Below are positions 45,379 to 57,582 of a DNA stretch of 64,000 bases, one piece after another. Below the pieces are notes generated by a model. The model ran no database searches and was not told the DNA's origin. It was given only the letters and a program-made list of their open reading frames with translations. The number at the start of each line of letters is the position of its first letter. The first letter of the stretch is position 1. The DNA lies in assembly GCA_029204225.1 (NCBI GenBank), contig CM055106.1, forward strand, positions 8,654,274 to 8,718,273, read 5' to 3'. Both the position numbers and the translations under genes were made by a program. The DNA is from Diphasiastrum complanatum. Taxonomy: Eukaryota > Streptophyta > Lycopodiopsida > Lycopodiales > Lycopodiaceae.

Positions 45379-45569
45379 TGTAGTGGGTTTATTTCCTATC
45401 CTATCCTCAACCCAAGATCCAAGCACACAAGCATCAAGGAGATGAAGTTAGTCATCACACGGAGGTTCGATCTTGTGAGAGCGATAACATATCTCAGAAT
45501 TTAGCACGTATGGAAGATCCACATCTAACTCTAACATCCATTAACCCTATATCAACAATGATAATAGCT

Positions 45570-45659
<90 letters not shown>

Positions 45660-46142
45660 AAAAGCATAAAAAATAGCAATTCCAATAATATTCAGATCCA
45701 ACAATTAGCAAATACAACAAAAGCATGAAAGATGGAGGAATAGAGTTAGAGAGCAAAAACATTCACATCTACTTGTATTGAAATAAAGAGACAACATGGT
45801 TTTTAAACTCGAGTAGGCCTCTCTTTATAGTGGAGGGGAGGGCTTGACCTCAAAATCCTATTGGCCCATTCAAATCTAAAAAGAGTGGAAACTCTTTGCA
45901 TTAATTAGAGGACCCAATTTGAATTTGAATTTTGGTGAGAACCCCTATTTTATTCACTAACTTGACAGTTAGACCCTACGACATTAAAAGTCTCGCAAAA
46001 AGGCCTAATGTCCTTTTATTGACTTGTAACTAATCAAATAACTATGTGATCATCGGGTTGGACTTACACACGCGGGGTACCAAATCCCTCCCACTTATTA
46101 ACTAGGGTTAGGGTTGCCTCAATATCTGCAAACCCTCCGACA
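45379..46142 (-). repeat. Gypsy-like LTR, copy c (3' LTR)
   Basis: A complete 764 bp LTR. The minus-strand start is TGTCGGAGGGTTTGC at 46142 and the end CCCACTACA at 45379. TATA-like CTATAAAGAG at about 45823-45832; CT tract 45572-45656. Just upstream on the minus strand is TTGGTGGGGGATAT, a polypurine tract, so this is a 3' LTR with element sequence on its right. Confidence 0.8.
45572..45656. repeat. CT microsatellite in LTR copy c
   Basis: Pure (CT)n of about 85 bp at the same position in the LTR as in copies a, b and d. Confidence 0.95.
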
Positions 46143-46369
46143 ATATCCCCCACCAAAGCTGGTGGCGGTCCCACGACACTTGCCTCAAAGCTTGAATACA
46201 AATTTAAATAATAGCCATATGGGTCCGGTGGCCATTCATGATAACCTTGTTCATTGACAAATGGGTAGTCAAAACCATCCAAGAAAAGATCCCAAGATAA
46301 TGCTTGTTGATGTTGATCCTTGTAGATAGGTGCAACTGCTAGCAATGACATTGTTGAAGCTAATGACAA
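46143..46369 (-). pseudogene. 3' end of gypsy-like element ORF with YPFVNEQGYHEWPP motif
   Basis: Minus frame with SLLAVAPIYKDQHQQALSWD, then DYPFVNEQGYHEWPPDPYGY, running through the polypurine tract and reading on into LTR copy c. The motif matches 16964-17218. Only the end of the protein is present, and the sequence to the right is unrelated AT-rich DNA. Confidence 0.5.
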
Positions 46370-46931
46370 GGTTACAGATTTTTTTTTTTTTTACATTTTC
46401 AAAATTTTGTAACTTCCTCAATACTTAGCAAAATGAGAAAAAATTTATATCTCCGGAAAGCCCTTTCAATGATCTACAACTTAGCTATTCAGATGGAATT
46501 ATAGAAAACAACAGGTTGGGCAAAAAATGAATCAAACTGGTAGAAAAATGAAAAAAATCTAGAAGTTTATAGAATTATGGTTTTTGATAACTTTACAGAA
46601 TTTTTGGCCAACTTCAAAAATTTGTAACTTGCGCAATAATGAACGGAATTAAAAAAACAATTATATGACTAGAAATCCCTTTTAATGTTCTACAATCTAT
46701 TTATTCAGATTGAATTACATAGAATAGAAAGACATGCGAAAATTGAATAAAAAAATAGAAAAAAACAAATAACAAAATTTCTGGTTTTTGTCAACTTTAC
46801 AAAATTTTGTTGCCAACTTCAAAAATTTGTAAGTTAATACTAAAAAGAATTCGAAAACAATTGTATTAAAAAATGAATTAAAAAGAGCAGAAAAATAGAA
46901 AAACAGAAAATACAGTCCTCACTCATTTTTT
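46370..46931. repeat. AT-rich tandem repeat, ~210 bp period
   Basis: About 2.5 diverged copies. CAA(A/C)(A/T)TT...AATTTGTAACTT-type blocks start near 46395, 46610 and 46812. Each is followed by AATTA/AATGA-rich DNA, a 'CCC(T)TTTCAATG(A/T)(T)CTACAA' block and TTATTCAGAT(T/G)GAATTA. It is internal to, or inserted in, the gypsy-like element. Confidence 0.55.
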
Positions 46932-47257
<326 letters not shown>

Positions 47258-47262
<5 letters not shown>

Positions 47263-48165
47263 GTGAGTGTGCAATCAAAGGGATTGGCACAATTCCTATT
47301 TCTCTCTCTACAAATAGGAATGCTTATTTGGAGGATGTTTTGTTCATTACATCTATTACCAAGAATTTGCTTAGTGTGAGTCAATTTCTAAGTAAAGGCC
47401 TCAAAGTTGAGTTTGATGGAGATGCTTGTATGATCAAAAGGAAGGATATCTTGATTGCAGAAGGTAAAAGTCAAGGGAAGTTGTTCAATCTAGATGCTTG
47501 TGTTATTGCTAACCAATTTGAATGTGTTGCAAGAGAGCAAATACCTATTCAAGAGGTTTGGCATAAAAGAATGGGACAACTCAACTTCAAGTCATTGGAG
47601 ATGATGTTACCATCTTGCTAATCTATGTGGACGATATCATCTTGAGTGGTGAAACAATCAAGATGTGGAGGATATCAAGAGTGCTCTTAAGATGGAATTT
47701 GAGGTGCATGATCTTGGTCACTTGCATTACATTTCAAGAATAGAAGTGATTAGATCTTCTCAATCTACTTTCATTTGTCAAGAGAAGTACACTAATATTA
47801 TTCTAGAAAGATTTCATATGGTAGATGCAAAAGCTTGTGATACACCAATGGAATCTCATGTAAAGCTAACTATAAGAGGTAATGAAAGATCCTTCAAGGA
47901 CATTACTCTCTATAGGAAGCTGGTTGCTTCACTCATCTATCTAACCATTACAAGACCAGAATTAAGCTATTGAGTTGGAAGATTGAGTCATTTTATGCAA
48001 GATCCTAGTGAGGAGCATTGGAAGCTAGGAAAACGAATTTTGAGGTACATCATGGCAACTCGAGATTTGGGCATATTGTATGAGGGATCATCATCTAACT
48101 TGTTTGGATTTTTTGATTCGGACTATGCTGGAGATACAATGGATAGGAAATCCATAAGTGCTTAT
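47258..48165 (+). pseudogene. Copia fragment: protease/pre-integrase joined to RT end/RNase H
   Basis: The nearest relative of the young copia at 34622. Reads GECAIKGIGTIPISLSTNRN, EVWHKRMGQLNFKSLE, then jumps at about 47602 to DDVTILLIYVDDIILS, ICQEKYTNIILERFHM, GNERSFKDITLYRKL, YLTITRPELSY, a stop at 47971, then HFMQDPSEEHWKLGKRILRY and FFDSDYAGDTMDRKSISAY. Integrase and most of RT are deleted (~1.8 kb), and RNase H is cut at about 48165. It keeps the connection segment that the young element lacks. Confidence 0.88.
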
Positions 48166-48324
48166 TGTGCAAAAAGTACAAAAAGGACCAAGAGTGGATC
48201 TTAATCTGATCCTCAAGAGAGATTGGTTGTCAGATTACTTGATCTATCAATCTACTTGAGATTAAGATCAATCTAGATCAATTCTAGACACAAAATCCAA
48301 ACAAGAACAATAATTAATCCTAGG
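48166..48324. other. Junction sequence between two copia fragments
   Basis: Contains short AGATTAAGATCAATCT-type inverted words and no coding frame; presumably a leader or LTR scrap. Confidence 0.35.
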
Positions 48325-50346
48325 CATGGAAAGTGCATATCTACTTTGGCTTATAAATGCATGACCTTTCCAAAAATCTATTTCAAGGCCTAGAATATAG
48401 TGAAGAACTCCTAAGCCTGCATTTTAAACTCAGTACCAAGTGCATGCTTAGTTTCTTCAACTAACTTCTCACTGTTTCCACAAAGAATGATATCATCTAC
48501 ATAGATGAGAAGAATAATTAAAAAGCTATCTACAAACTTATAAGACAGAGAAGGGTCATATTCACTTAGACAAAATCTGAGTGATATGAGATAAGAATTG
48601 AGCCTTGCATACCAAGACCTTGGTGCCTGTTTCAGTCCATACAAACTTTTGAACAAAAGACAAACTTTTGATTCATCACCTTCCTTCACAAAACCTGGAG
48701 GTTGCTCCATATAAATCTCCTCCTCAAGATAACCATTGAGAAATGCATTAGAAACATCAAACTGGAACATACTCCATTTGTGAAAACATGCAAAAGAGAT
48801 GAGTATTCGAATTGTTACCATCTTTGCAACTGGTGCAAAGGTATCTTCATAATCAAGACCTTTAATCTGAGAGTAGCCTTTAGCACAAAGTCTTGCTTTA
48901 TACTTATTGATAGATCCATCATGATTATACTTGATTTTGAGTACCCACTTACATCTGATCATGCATGTTGTTTGGTGGCTCCACAAGCTCCCATGTGTTA
49001 TTTGACATCAAAGCTTCAAATTCTTGGGTCATTGCTTCAACCCACTTCTTGGATTGAAAAGCTTCTTGGACATCCTTAGGCTCTTTATCTGATATAAAAA
49101 GTGCATGATAGGAAGTTTCACCTTCCACTTGCCTTCCTTCTTCATCATATGTGAGCCTCCTTGGCTCAGATCTTGCTCGTGTAGTTCTTCTTGGTGTGAT
49201 AGCTTGAATCTGCTCCTCCTCAAGCCTCGGCCTCACCTCTTCTTGAACAACATCAAGGTTGATGATTGATCTTGCATGAGTCTCTTTGATCAGAACATCA
49301 TCCAAGTTAAATTTCTGATCTTCATGGAAGACCACATGTCTACTAACAACATTTTTGTCAGTAGAGGGCAAATAAATCTTGTATGCTTTTTTAGTAGATG
49401 CATAACCTACAAAAATTTCTTTTACTACACTAGGATCTTCCTTCTTCCTAGTTTCTATAGGTACATGCACAAAGCATACACAGCCAAAAATCCTAAGATG
49501 ATCTACCTTAGGCTTTTTCTTATACAACATCTCAAATGATGTCTTTCCTCCTATTGCAAGATTTGGAAGCCTATTACAAAGATAGTTTGCACATGCAACT
49601 GCCTCTCCCCAAAATTATTTATGCAAAGAAGCTTCCAGCCTAATGGCTTTTGCACATTCACACAAAGTTCTATTTTTTCTCTCAGCAACTCCATTTTGCT
49701 GAGGAGTATATGAACAAGAGAACTCTCTTTGAATACCCTCTCTCTCACAAAAGTCTTTAAACTTATTGGAAGTGTATTCCCCTCCACTATCACTTCTTAA
49801 AGCTTTTATCTTGAAAGGAAACTGCTTCTCTACATAAGCTTTAAAAGTAAGAAAAACATCATAAACCATGGCTTTTGAAGACAGCATATAGATCCAAGAA
49901 TGTCTTGTATAATCATCTACAAAAGAGACAAAACAGTTGGCTCCTCCTTTGCTCTTAGTTGATGAGAAATGAACATCTGAGTGTACAAGTTCAAATGGTT
50001 GCTTTGTCTTGATACTTGATCTAGTAAAAGGCCTTCTGTGTGACTTTGCCAGCACACAAGCTTCACAAGGTAGAAGCTCCTTTGACAGTGTCTTTGGTAG
50101 ACCAACAACTTTTCTTTCTTTGACCATAGATTGCATGGCTTTGAAATTGGGATGACCCAATCTCTTATGTCACAGATCCTCCTGTAGAACCTTGGTCTCA
50201 TAAGCAATATCTGAAATGTTAGCACTCTCCCTAGAATCTAGTTTGTACAACTTACCAATTCTAGATCCTCTAGCAATAACTTTATTTTCTCTTGAGATTA
50301 TACACTTGTCAACTTGAAACTTGACATCCAATCCACTATCAAACAA
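48325..50346 (-). pseudogene. Copia integrase-RT, minus strand
   Basis: From the right: pre-integrase LGHPNFKAMQSM, CEACVLAKSHRRPF, HSDVHFSSTKS (D), FVDDYTRHSWIYML, RSDSGGEYTSNKFK (D), QQNGVAERKNRTL (E) to 49615. A stop there is followed by a new frame with the integrase C-region (VDHLRIFGCVCFVHVPIETR), an acidic linker and RT start. RT continues in 48986-48411 (CKWVLKIKYNHDGSINKYKA, FDVSNAFLNGYLEEEIYMEQ, SLYGLKQAPRSWYARL, LLIYVDDIILCGN) and ends near 48330 with LHYILG-type sequence. RNase H and the 3' LTR are missing. Very close to the RT at 25140-25850. Confidence 0.9.
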
Positions 50347-51438
50347 CTATCCTACACTAATGAGATTCTTAGTCAATTTAGGTACGTACAATACATCATG
50401 TAAGCAAAAAGATTTTGATGATGATGCATGTAATGGAATGCTACCCATTCCTTCAATCCTACACTCTACATCATTAGCAAAATAGATTGACCTTTTTGCA
50501 CCTAGATATGGCATGAGATTAGTGAAAGAGTTCCTAGAACTAGACATGTGGCAACTAGCCCCACTATCTATCCACCAGACTTCTTCATTCTTAAAAGGAA
50601 AAGATGAAAAAGTAGACATCATTAATGAATCCTCTCTTTCACTCTCTACACCCTCACACTCATCCTCATTAGTAAGGTTAGCTTGCAGTTCTTCTTCTTG
50701 AAACAGTTTGATGCATAATGTCCTTTCTTTCCACAGAACTTTGGCTTTGTCCTTCTTGAAGTGTTGTTCTCCTTTGTCCTTGCCTCTTGACTTGTCTCTG
50801 ATGAAGAGTGCTTTGTCATCTCCACCATATTTCAATGAAAGTCTGTTGATCCTCAACATCTTGTTCTCTTGCCTGCTTTCTTCAGCAATGAGAACACCTT
50901 GCAGTGTCTCCAAGGATGGAAGATTCTCTCTGACAGCATAAGTTTGGACAATATTGTCATACTCATCTCTAAGTCCATTTAGGACTACTTGAACAAGTTC
51001 AGTGTTCTTAACATCATCACTAGTACCAGCTAACTCTTGATGAAGATCCTTAACTCTCATGACATATGATGAAGCACTCTCATCTACTCTTTCATAACTT
51101 AGAAATATTTGGTTTCTAAGTGTAAGCAATCGAGAATTATTTTTTATTTCATAGATAGTTTCTAGAGTATCCCAAGCTTCCTTGGCAGTGGTGCATGTAC
51201 TGATCTCTCTTAACACTTCGTTGGTAACATTCATTTTTAGAAAATAAAGGGCAATTCTGGTTCTTTTGTGAAATGCTACAACTTCATTAGGTGCAGCAGG
51301 TTCTTCTTTAGCTCCACTCACAATATCCATTACATCTTGTAGAATCAACAATGATTCCATTCTAATCTTCCACATTGCATAATTGGAAGATGTTAATCTC
51401 TCACTGTGCTCTAAGAAATGTGAACCAGATGAAGACAT
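50347..51438 (-). pseudogene. Copia gag-protease, minus strand
   Basis: A 363-codon open frame starting MSSSGSHFLEHSERLTSSNY, AMWKIRMESLLILQDVMDIV. Gag core (RIALYFLKMNVTNEVLREIS, KEAWDTLETIYEIKNNS, VVLNGLRDEYDNIVQTYAVR). The knuckle is in a shifted frame (CGKKGHYASNC at about 50703-50735), so a small indel in the zinc-finger region has been compensated. Then protease EVWWIDSGASCHMSSSRNSF and ISVG at the end. It belongs to the same element as 48325-50346, with leader, primer site and LTR D to its right. Confidence 0.88.
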
Positions 51439-52200
51439 CTTCTTGGTGAGAAATTCTAGTAATGATAAAAAATGGAGTTGAAAGGATGTTGCTTGCTATC
51501 TCAATCTAGGATCTAACACATATGTTGATCCACCCTATGAAATCTAGCAACATATGTGAGAACAAATTCTCAATACAGAAAATCAATCTATCTTGAATTT
51601 GGATCTTGCTTCAGTCACAAAAGAAGAAGCACATGCAAGCAAGAAGTCTATCTCTCCCACGAGTTTCAATGTACTGATAAACTCTCTAGGAACTTACTTT
51701 CAACTCAAACACAGTAATATGTGTGAAATGAAAAGTCTAAGACCTCAGAACACTCACTTCTATCCAATCCTACTTGATTGATAGTGAAAATTGATGAAAA
51801 TGGTGAAAAAGATAGATGTGTGCTCACTTTGGCATATCTCACGAGTTGAGTACCCTCTCAAACTCTTTGATTGCCTAAAACTCTTCTTAAAACAAATCAA
51901 ATTGATTAAGAAACAAGAGCAACACATTCTACTCTCCAATACCTATCCAACAAGCTATAGAACCTCAAATTTGGATCATTCTTTGAGAAGTAGCACTCCT
52001 TAATGAGGGTTGATTTCACACGTGTGAGCTCTCTGTCCGTACAGAGCTCCGCTGGATCAGATCAGCCTTGATTTGATCCACTTATGATCCACAGATTGCT
52101 TGTTTCTTAGCGAGTTTGAATCCTTCTCCAAAATCCGAGTTCCTACAAGCAAAAACACTAATGATCTGATGTATACACCCTCACCTCTTCAAAGCACGAA
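51439..52200 (-). other. Untranslated leader of the LTR-D copia
   Basis: About 760 bp without a coding frame. CACACGTGTG at 52017-52026, followed by a CCGTAC, the same module as elsewhere. Confidence 0.5.
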
Positions 52201-52212
52201 GCTTTGATACCA
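52201..52212 (-). promoter_or_regulatory. Primer-binding site, tRNA-iMet
   Basis: Minus-strand TGGTATCAAAGC directly beside LTR D. Confidence 0.8.
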
Positions 52213-52848
52213 TGTGAAGTTTTTAGCACATGTGAACTTCACCACACACCCTACAGGATCTTACTGAGGTGTTGTGATTGCACAAGATTGATCAAAGAAC
52301 AGTATGCTTGAAAAATCTAAGTCAAGAGCACAATGGCATACATCTGATGAAAAAATCTAACTCTTCACTATGAGAAATGAATGTCAGAAATAATTCTAAG
52401 TGTTCAATATGGGAAAAAGAGGCTGCTCTTAGGTAGAGAGAGAAAATCATACATAGAAAACTCGGGTAGAGAGAGAATGAGTCCAAAAACCAAAATTTCA
52501 ATATTCACAATATGGCAAAACATGCCCAACTTTCCCTACATGAGAGAGACTCGAATTCCTACAGTGGAGTTGCATGGAAAGTCCACTTAACTGAACTAAT
52601 TCACCTACTAGAGATCCACATGTGTAACTGCATGCATGTATGGTGCATGTACTGCATGTCAACTCATAAAATTGCCTACACATGTGTAGATCACAGAAAT
52701 TACTTTGCATGTTGCATGCACTGATTGCATGTGGCTTGCATGCATACAGTAAGACTTTGCATGCTATCAAAACATCTGCATGTCATCATAATTGAACCTA
52801 TCTAACTCAAATCCGAGCTACACTAGAAGGATATGTGCTCAATTCACA
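52213..52848 (-). repeat. Copia LTR D
   Basis: A 636 bp LTR, TGTGAATTGAGC (52848) to AAAACTTCACA (52213) on the minus strand. The primer site is on its left. On its right a 6-base purine tract (AAGGAG) and then unrelated sequence suggest it was also the 3' LTR of a neighbour. Rich in CATGCA/TGCATG words (52630-52760). Confidence 0.75.
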
Positions 52849-52854
52849 CTCCTT

Positions 52855-52941
52855 ATATGTACAACATGAAATCTAGTGGAAATTATCATGGACATGACCC
52901 CAAACTTGAGATAGGAAGATAATATTTTAATAATCTTAACA
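52855..52941 (-). repeat. 87 bp fragment of LTR A
   Basis: Nearly identical to 24296-24382 (the minus-strand start of LTR A), with TTAACA in place of TTCACA at the end. Left behind when the neighbouring element was lost. Confidence 0.75.
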
Positions 52942-53168
52942 AAATGGTGCAATGTACTTGCATGCCAAAGGCATGCAAATTGGTGGTAGCCTAGCTCTCA
53001 ATGGGCCCAACTATTTAAAAGAGACACTAGTATTCAAAAGTGAATTTAAGCTAAACATTTGGTGTAACTTAAATAAAGAAGACACAAGGTCTAAAAGTTA
53101 GGGCACTCAACCCTAACCCTAGTTTTGCCTAGACATGTGACACCTAGTTTTTAGAACCTTTGTGTCAT

Positions 53169-53236
<68 letters not shown>

Positions 53237-53967
53237 TTTGTAGTTTTTATTTTTTAATGATGACATGAAATTATTTTAGTTGGCCTTATAAAAATTTAAT
53301 GATGGGCTAACATTTAATACTTGTGTAACGCTCCTTAGGTCTCCAACTGCGGGTGCTAAAGACATGTTCATGTTAATAGGGTGGTCTACTTTGGAAAGAC
53401 ATGTTGAGCCTCAAGTTGTCATTAGACGGTCGCGAGTATCTCCATGAAAAAATTTACATAGAGAAATTTGTTGCGCAAGCATCTCATATCCACGATGTGT
53501 GTGCTCACGTTAATGCAAGTTTCCATGGACAAGAAAAACCAACTCTATCCATCCATGAGAAAAATGGACTCTATCCATCCATCCTGAAGTTTTGTCACCT
53601 TGAGAGAGGGCCTTTAGGCTTAGACCCACCGGCCTCTCAATGCCCAGAATAATGAAATCCGTCCCGATCCCGGTTGTTAGTGTCCATGGGGACGTGCTCT
53701 TAAATGGGGCTGGAAAGTCATGGTGCGTCCAATATTCTAGGCCAATCGCAAGAAAAAGGTCAAAAAGACGATGACGAAAAATTGATTCTTGAATATTGAA
53801 GAAGAAGAAGAAATACGAGAGAAGATGAGGAGGTGGTCTGCAGAAGAAAGAACAGGCACCAAACAGGACGGTCTCTCTAACTCGTACAGAACCTGAAAAT
53901 AAAGGAGGATGATTCGTGAGTGGTCAAGACATCATTATCAAATTGCTTAGATGACCTCCGTGGTTTT
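52942..53967. other. Intergenic left of MATE copy B, with a GA microsatellite
   Basis: Pure (GA)n at 53172-53233 (62 bp). The 83-codon plus frame at 53401-53652 (YLHEKIYIEKFVAQASHIHD...) has no recognisable domain and is probably chance. No other gene seen. Confidence 0.45.
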
Positions 53968-54540
53968 TGTCCATTAATTCGAGGCAGAGGTTCTTTTTTT
54001 ATATCATCTCTGCATTACGTGACAAGTAGCTTGTTAAGGGTATCAATCTCCTCTTTTGCTGTAGATATCCCTGTGATTAGCGTTTAAGCCAAATGTGCAA
54101 TTATTCTTGACCTCAAATTATCTGATTGCGAGGGGTTGATCCTTTGTTGCCTGTGACAAGCAAATCATTTAAGCATTCTTTCTAATAGCACTTGTTCCCG
54201 TGCTTTGACGCCCGATTGAATAACTGTCAAATTCTGGGAAGAGATATGCTCGAGACGTTCTGTGGAGGATTTAATTTCTTGAAAGTTTTGCCTCTAACAT
54301 CATTTGATCGTAATGCGATTGAAGTTTGTCAATCCATTATTTGAAGCTTATGCATAGCCGTTAAACATTGCGACGGCATATTTTATCACGAGCATCCTCT
54401 TTAGTTGGAGGGTGAACGAGATTTCGTTCTTTACTTTCATGCTTATACAAAGTTAAGGCGTGGTTTTTTCTGTTTGATTGTTGAGGAGAAACTCCACCAA
54501 GGACAAAACTCCGGGTTACCGATTCCCTTGAAGCAGCATC
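53968..54540 (+). promoter_or_regulatory. 5' flank/5'UTR of MATE copy B
   Basis: Aligns with 613-1062 (reverse strand) from CGAGGCAGAGGTTC to TTGAAGCAGC next to the ATG. Copy B carries about 180 extra bases at roughly 54300-54475 that copy A lacks. Promoter elements could not be pinned down. Confidence 0.65.
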
Positions 54541-57500
54541 ATGGCAGCTGAAGAAACGAAAACGGAGCCCCTTATAGTTAAACGAAGTTATGGGCTGGAT
54601 GAGAAAGATTCGCATGAACACTCGGAGCCTGTCTCCTTTTCTTTTGGATCGCAAACTAACGAGGGACTAGCAACGGAAGGTTATTTGTTGGATACGCAGA
54701 CAAAATCAAAGGCCTGGGATGAAATTAGCAAGCAACTACCCTTGGCATGGCCGATGATAGGCGTGAATTTGCTGCAGTTTTCCCTTCAACTTGTCTCGTT
54801 GATGTTTGTGGGGCATCTGGGAGAGCTTTCTCTTGCCAGCGCTTCTATTGCAACTTCCTTCGCAAATGTCTCAGGGTGGAGCGTATTGGTACCACCTAAG
54901 CCTTTCTCCAACTTCCATGGTCGATCTATTTACCTGTTTTAAGGCTCTAGTTCTTGAGTGAGAGGATCATAATTCACTTGCCATCATTTATCATGCATGT
55001 CTGTTAAAAGATTATAGGCTGAACTTGCCATATATTCGCCTGCCGGCATTCAGCATGTATATCTGTTTTTTAAAGTCTCCTAGAAGTCGAACTTGGAAGA
55101 GATAGCATCGAGAATCTATACTCTACATTCTTGTTTAAATATATGTGCCTTGTAGCCTTATGAAATGAAGTATATACCTATCGCGGTGAAAAATTATGAC
55201 CTACTGTCGAGAGCTTATCATGTTAGGTCGCACTCACACTACGATCAGAACGAGTAACACATAGCAGATCGGGTTGCATCCGTCAGTTTTCCTAGTAGTA
55301 ATACAAACGTGGCCTAAATAATGTGCTCTTGTCGAATTGTGTTACGATCAGTTGCAGTTCGTAGATCCAGTTCCTGAGTACTAATGCCAGCCTATGGTTT
55401 TTCAAATTAAAGATGGCATGGGTCAAATTATTGCAAAGAACGTCTTACCATGTTCACCCCCTCACCCAGGCAACAACACGGGTTGCTCAACGGGTGAGGA
55501 GATTTGCAAGTTTTGGAGAAAACAGAGTCTGAAGATGCACAGCGGGGTGAGGCGGTGAGCATGGAAAGAACTCCTACCCTGCCATAGACCAGCGAATGGT
55601 TTAATCATGTCACATAGCGTATTCGTGTTGGTCCTGCACCTGTAATATGGTCCTCTTGCTAGCTGTTCTGTATGTTGATAGCATTTTAGTTTGATAATTT
55701 CATTGCTAGTAAGCTTTGTCAGAAACATTGATTGTATTTGGAAACTAGTCTATATCAAAGTCAAAATTCTATAACCGAGGAGCCTAAGCCCATGCTCAGA
55801 GTATAGTAATGTGTTCGTGCATGTATAGCTAATCTGTCCAGAAAAGGAGTTCTCAATGACCACACTCTCATGCACACCTAATTTCTGTGTTGATCTTATC
55901 CATAGCTAGGAATGGGAAGTGCTTTAGAGACACTTTGCGGACAAGCTTATGGAGGCAAGCAATTTCATCTACTCGGAGTATACATGCAAAGAGCACTTAT
56001 AGTTCTCAACCTGACAGCCATTCTAATCAGTTTCATTTGGTTTAACATGGGAAAAATGCTGCTGATGTTACACCAAGATGCAGCAATTGCTGCAAAAGCT
56101 GGGGAATATGCACGGTGGTTGATCCCTGGTTTGTTTGCATATGCGTCTCTCCAGGCGGTTGTGAAGTTTCTGCAAACGCAAGCTGTTGTATTGCCAATGC
56201 TCCTATGCTCCTTTATAACTCTGCTTGTTCACATTCCGGTGTGTTACCTTTTGGTTTTCAAGTTGGGTTTCGGAAATATAGGAGCTGCTCTAGCTTCAAG
56301 TTTGTCAGGCTGGTTAAATTTGGTCCTATTATTGCTGTATATAAGGTTCTCGAAGACTTGCAGCAAAACTTGGACTTCATACTCACGGGAAGCATTTCAA
56401 GATCTAAAAGTTTTTTTAAACCTTGCAATCCCTTCAGCCGTGATGGTCTGGTAAGTTTATCATATGCTAGTGATCCGTGCAATTTGGATTATCTTTGCTA
56501 AGCAGATGAAATCAGAGTTGCTGCATGCAGAATGACAGATTGGAATTGATCGCCTTGTTGACAACAGTGATAGATACCAATCTAGCAGTTGAAAACGTTA
56601 ATGCTCTAAATTCTGTTTCTTCACAGCAATTCTGTTGCCACCCTTTGGTAGCGCTCAGTGTAGCTGCTAGATTTACTATTCTCAACACCTCCGAAACAGT
56701 AGTGTACCTTTCTTACCATTTTTTGAGCTGACTGTCAAAATTCAGCCAGCCAAGCCATTCAACAATTGCTTTCTCGAGTATTTTTCTTCATTATCTTACA
56801 AAAGCTAGAGTCATTCAGTATTGGGTTAAAAAGAGGGTTTAAGGATATCAGAACCTGTCATATTCAGCAACCAAATGTGGCTTACCTCATCAGTGTGATG
56901 CAGTTTGGAATATTGGGCTTTTGAAATGGTGATTCTTTTATCCGGGACATTACCTGATCCACAGCTTGAAACATCAACCCTTTCTATCTGGTGAGGGTCT
57001 TAATCTCCCTTTCTCTCAGTTTAATCTGACTATCTCCATGTGCTGGTGTCCACAATCTTTAACATGATGTTCCACAGTTTGAATACAGTTGGACTAGCCT
57101 ACATGATCCCTTTCGGGCTAGGTGCAGCAGTCAGGTGACTCATCTGAAATTTGCAACTATTTTTTTTGTTGTAACATGAAGCCTTATCTGTAGATTTGCA
57201 ACTCATAAGCCACATTTGTACAACTGTGGAGACCCATGTTTGCATTGGCATACTTCGATGCAAACAAAACATTATAAACAAGATTTAAACACTTCTTGGG
57301 TATCGTTTTATGCTTACTTTGACATTTCTTTACAAACTTGCAGCACCAGAGTTTCAAATGAGCTAGGCGCAGGCCGTCCAATTGTAGCACAGTCTGCGGT
57401 GCTTGTGGCACTCAGTCTAGCTGTTGTTGATGCACTGTCTGTTGCAAGCCTTCTCCTCTCTATTCGACATGTCTGGGGATGGGCGTTTAGCAATGAAGCA

Positions 57501-57582
57501 GAAGTGGTTCGATATGTAGCAGCTATGATGCCATTCATTGCCTGTGTAGCTGTTATGGATGCCATACAAGGGGTTCTTTCAG
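54541..57582 (+). CDS. MATE/DTX efflux transporter copy B, five exons, 3' end missing
   Basis: Membrane antiporter for small organic compounds. Exons: 54541-54888, 55906-56450, 56904-56990, 57078-57134 and 57344-57582, all with GT/AG borders and consistent phases (0, 2, 2, 2). Spliced landmarks: [34 protein letters not shown] across intron 1; [60 protein letters not shown]; and [19 protein letters not shown]. This gives about 425 residues against a usual 480-500. The final exon(s) (G.ARG.GWQ... and the last two membrane segments) are not found in the 6.4 kb that remain, so the gene is 3'-truncated or has a very long last intron. The donor after exon 5 (GTTAGT) is intact. Confidence 0.88.

Noticed and set aside
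52498-52770. Cys/His-rich minus ORF (CNMQSNFCDLHMC...) resembling a zinc protein
   Set aside because: Falls inside LTR D in a TGCA/CATG-rich stretch; the Cys/His content follows from the TGCATG words.
53401-53652. Possible small gene upstream of MATE copy B
   Set aside because: No recognisable domain, no splice partner, and not present upstream of MATE copy A.
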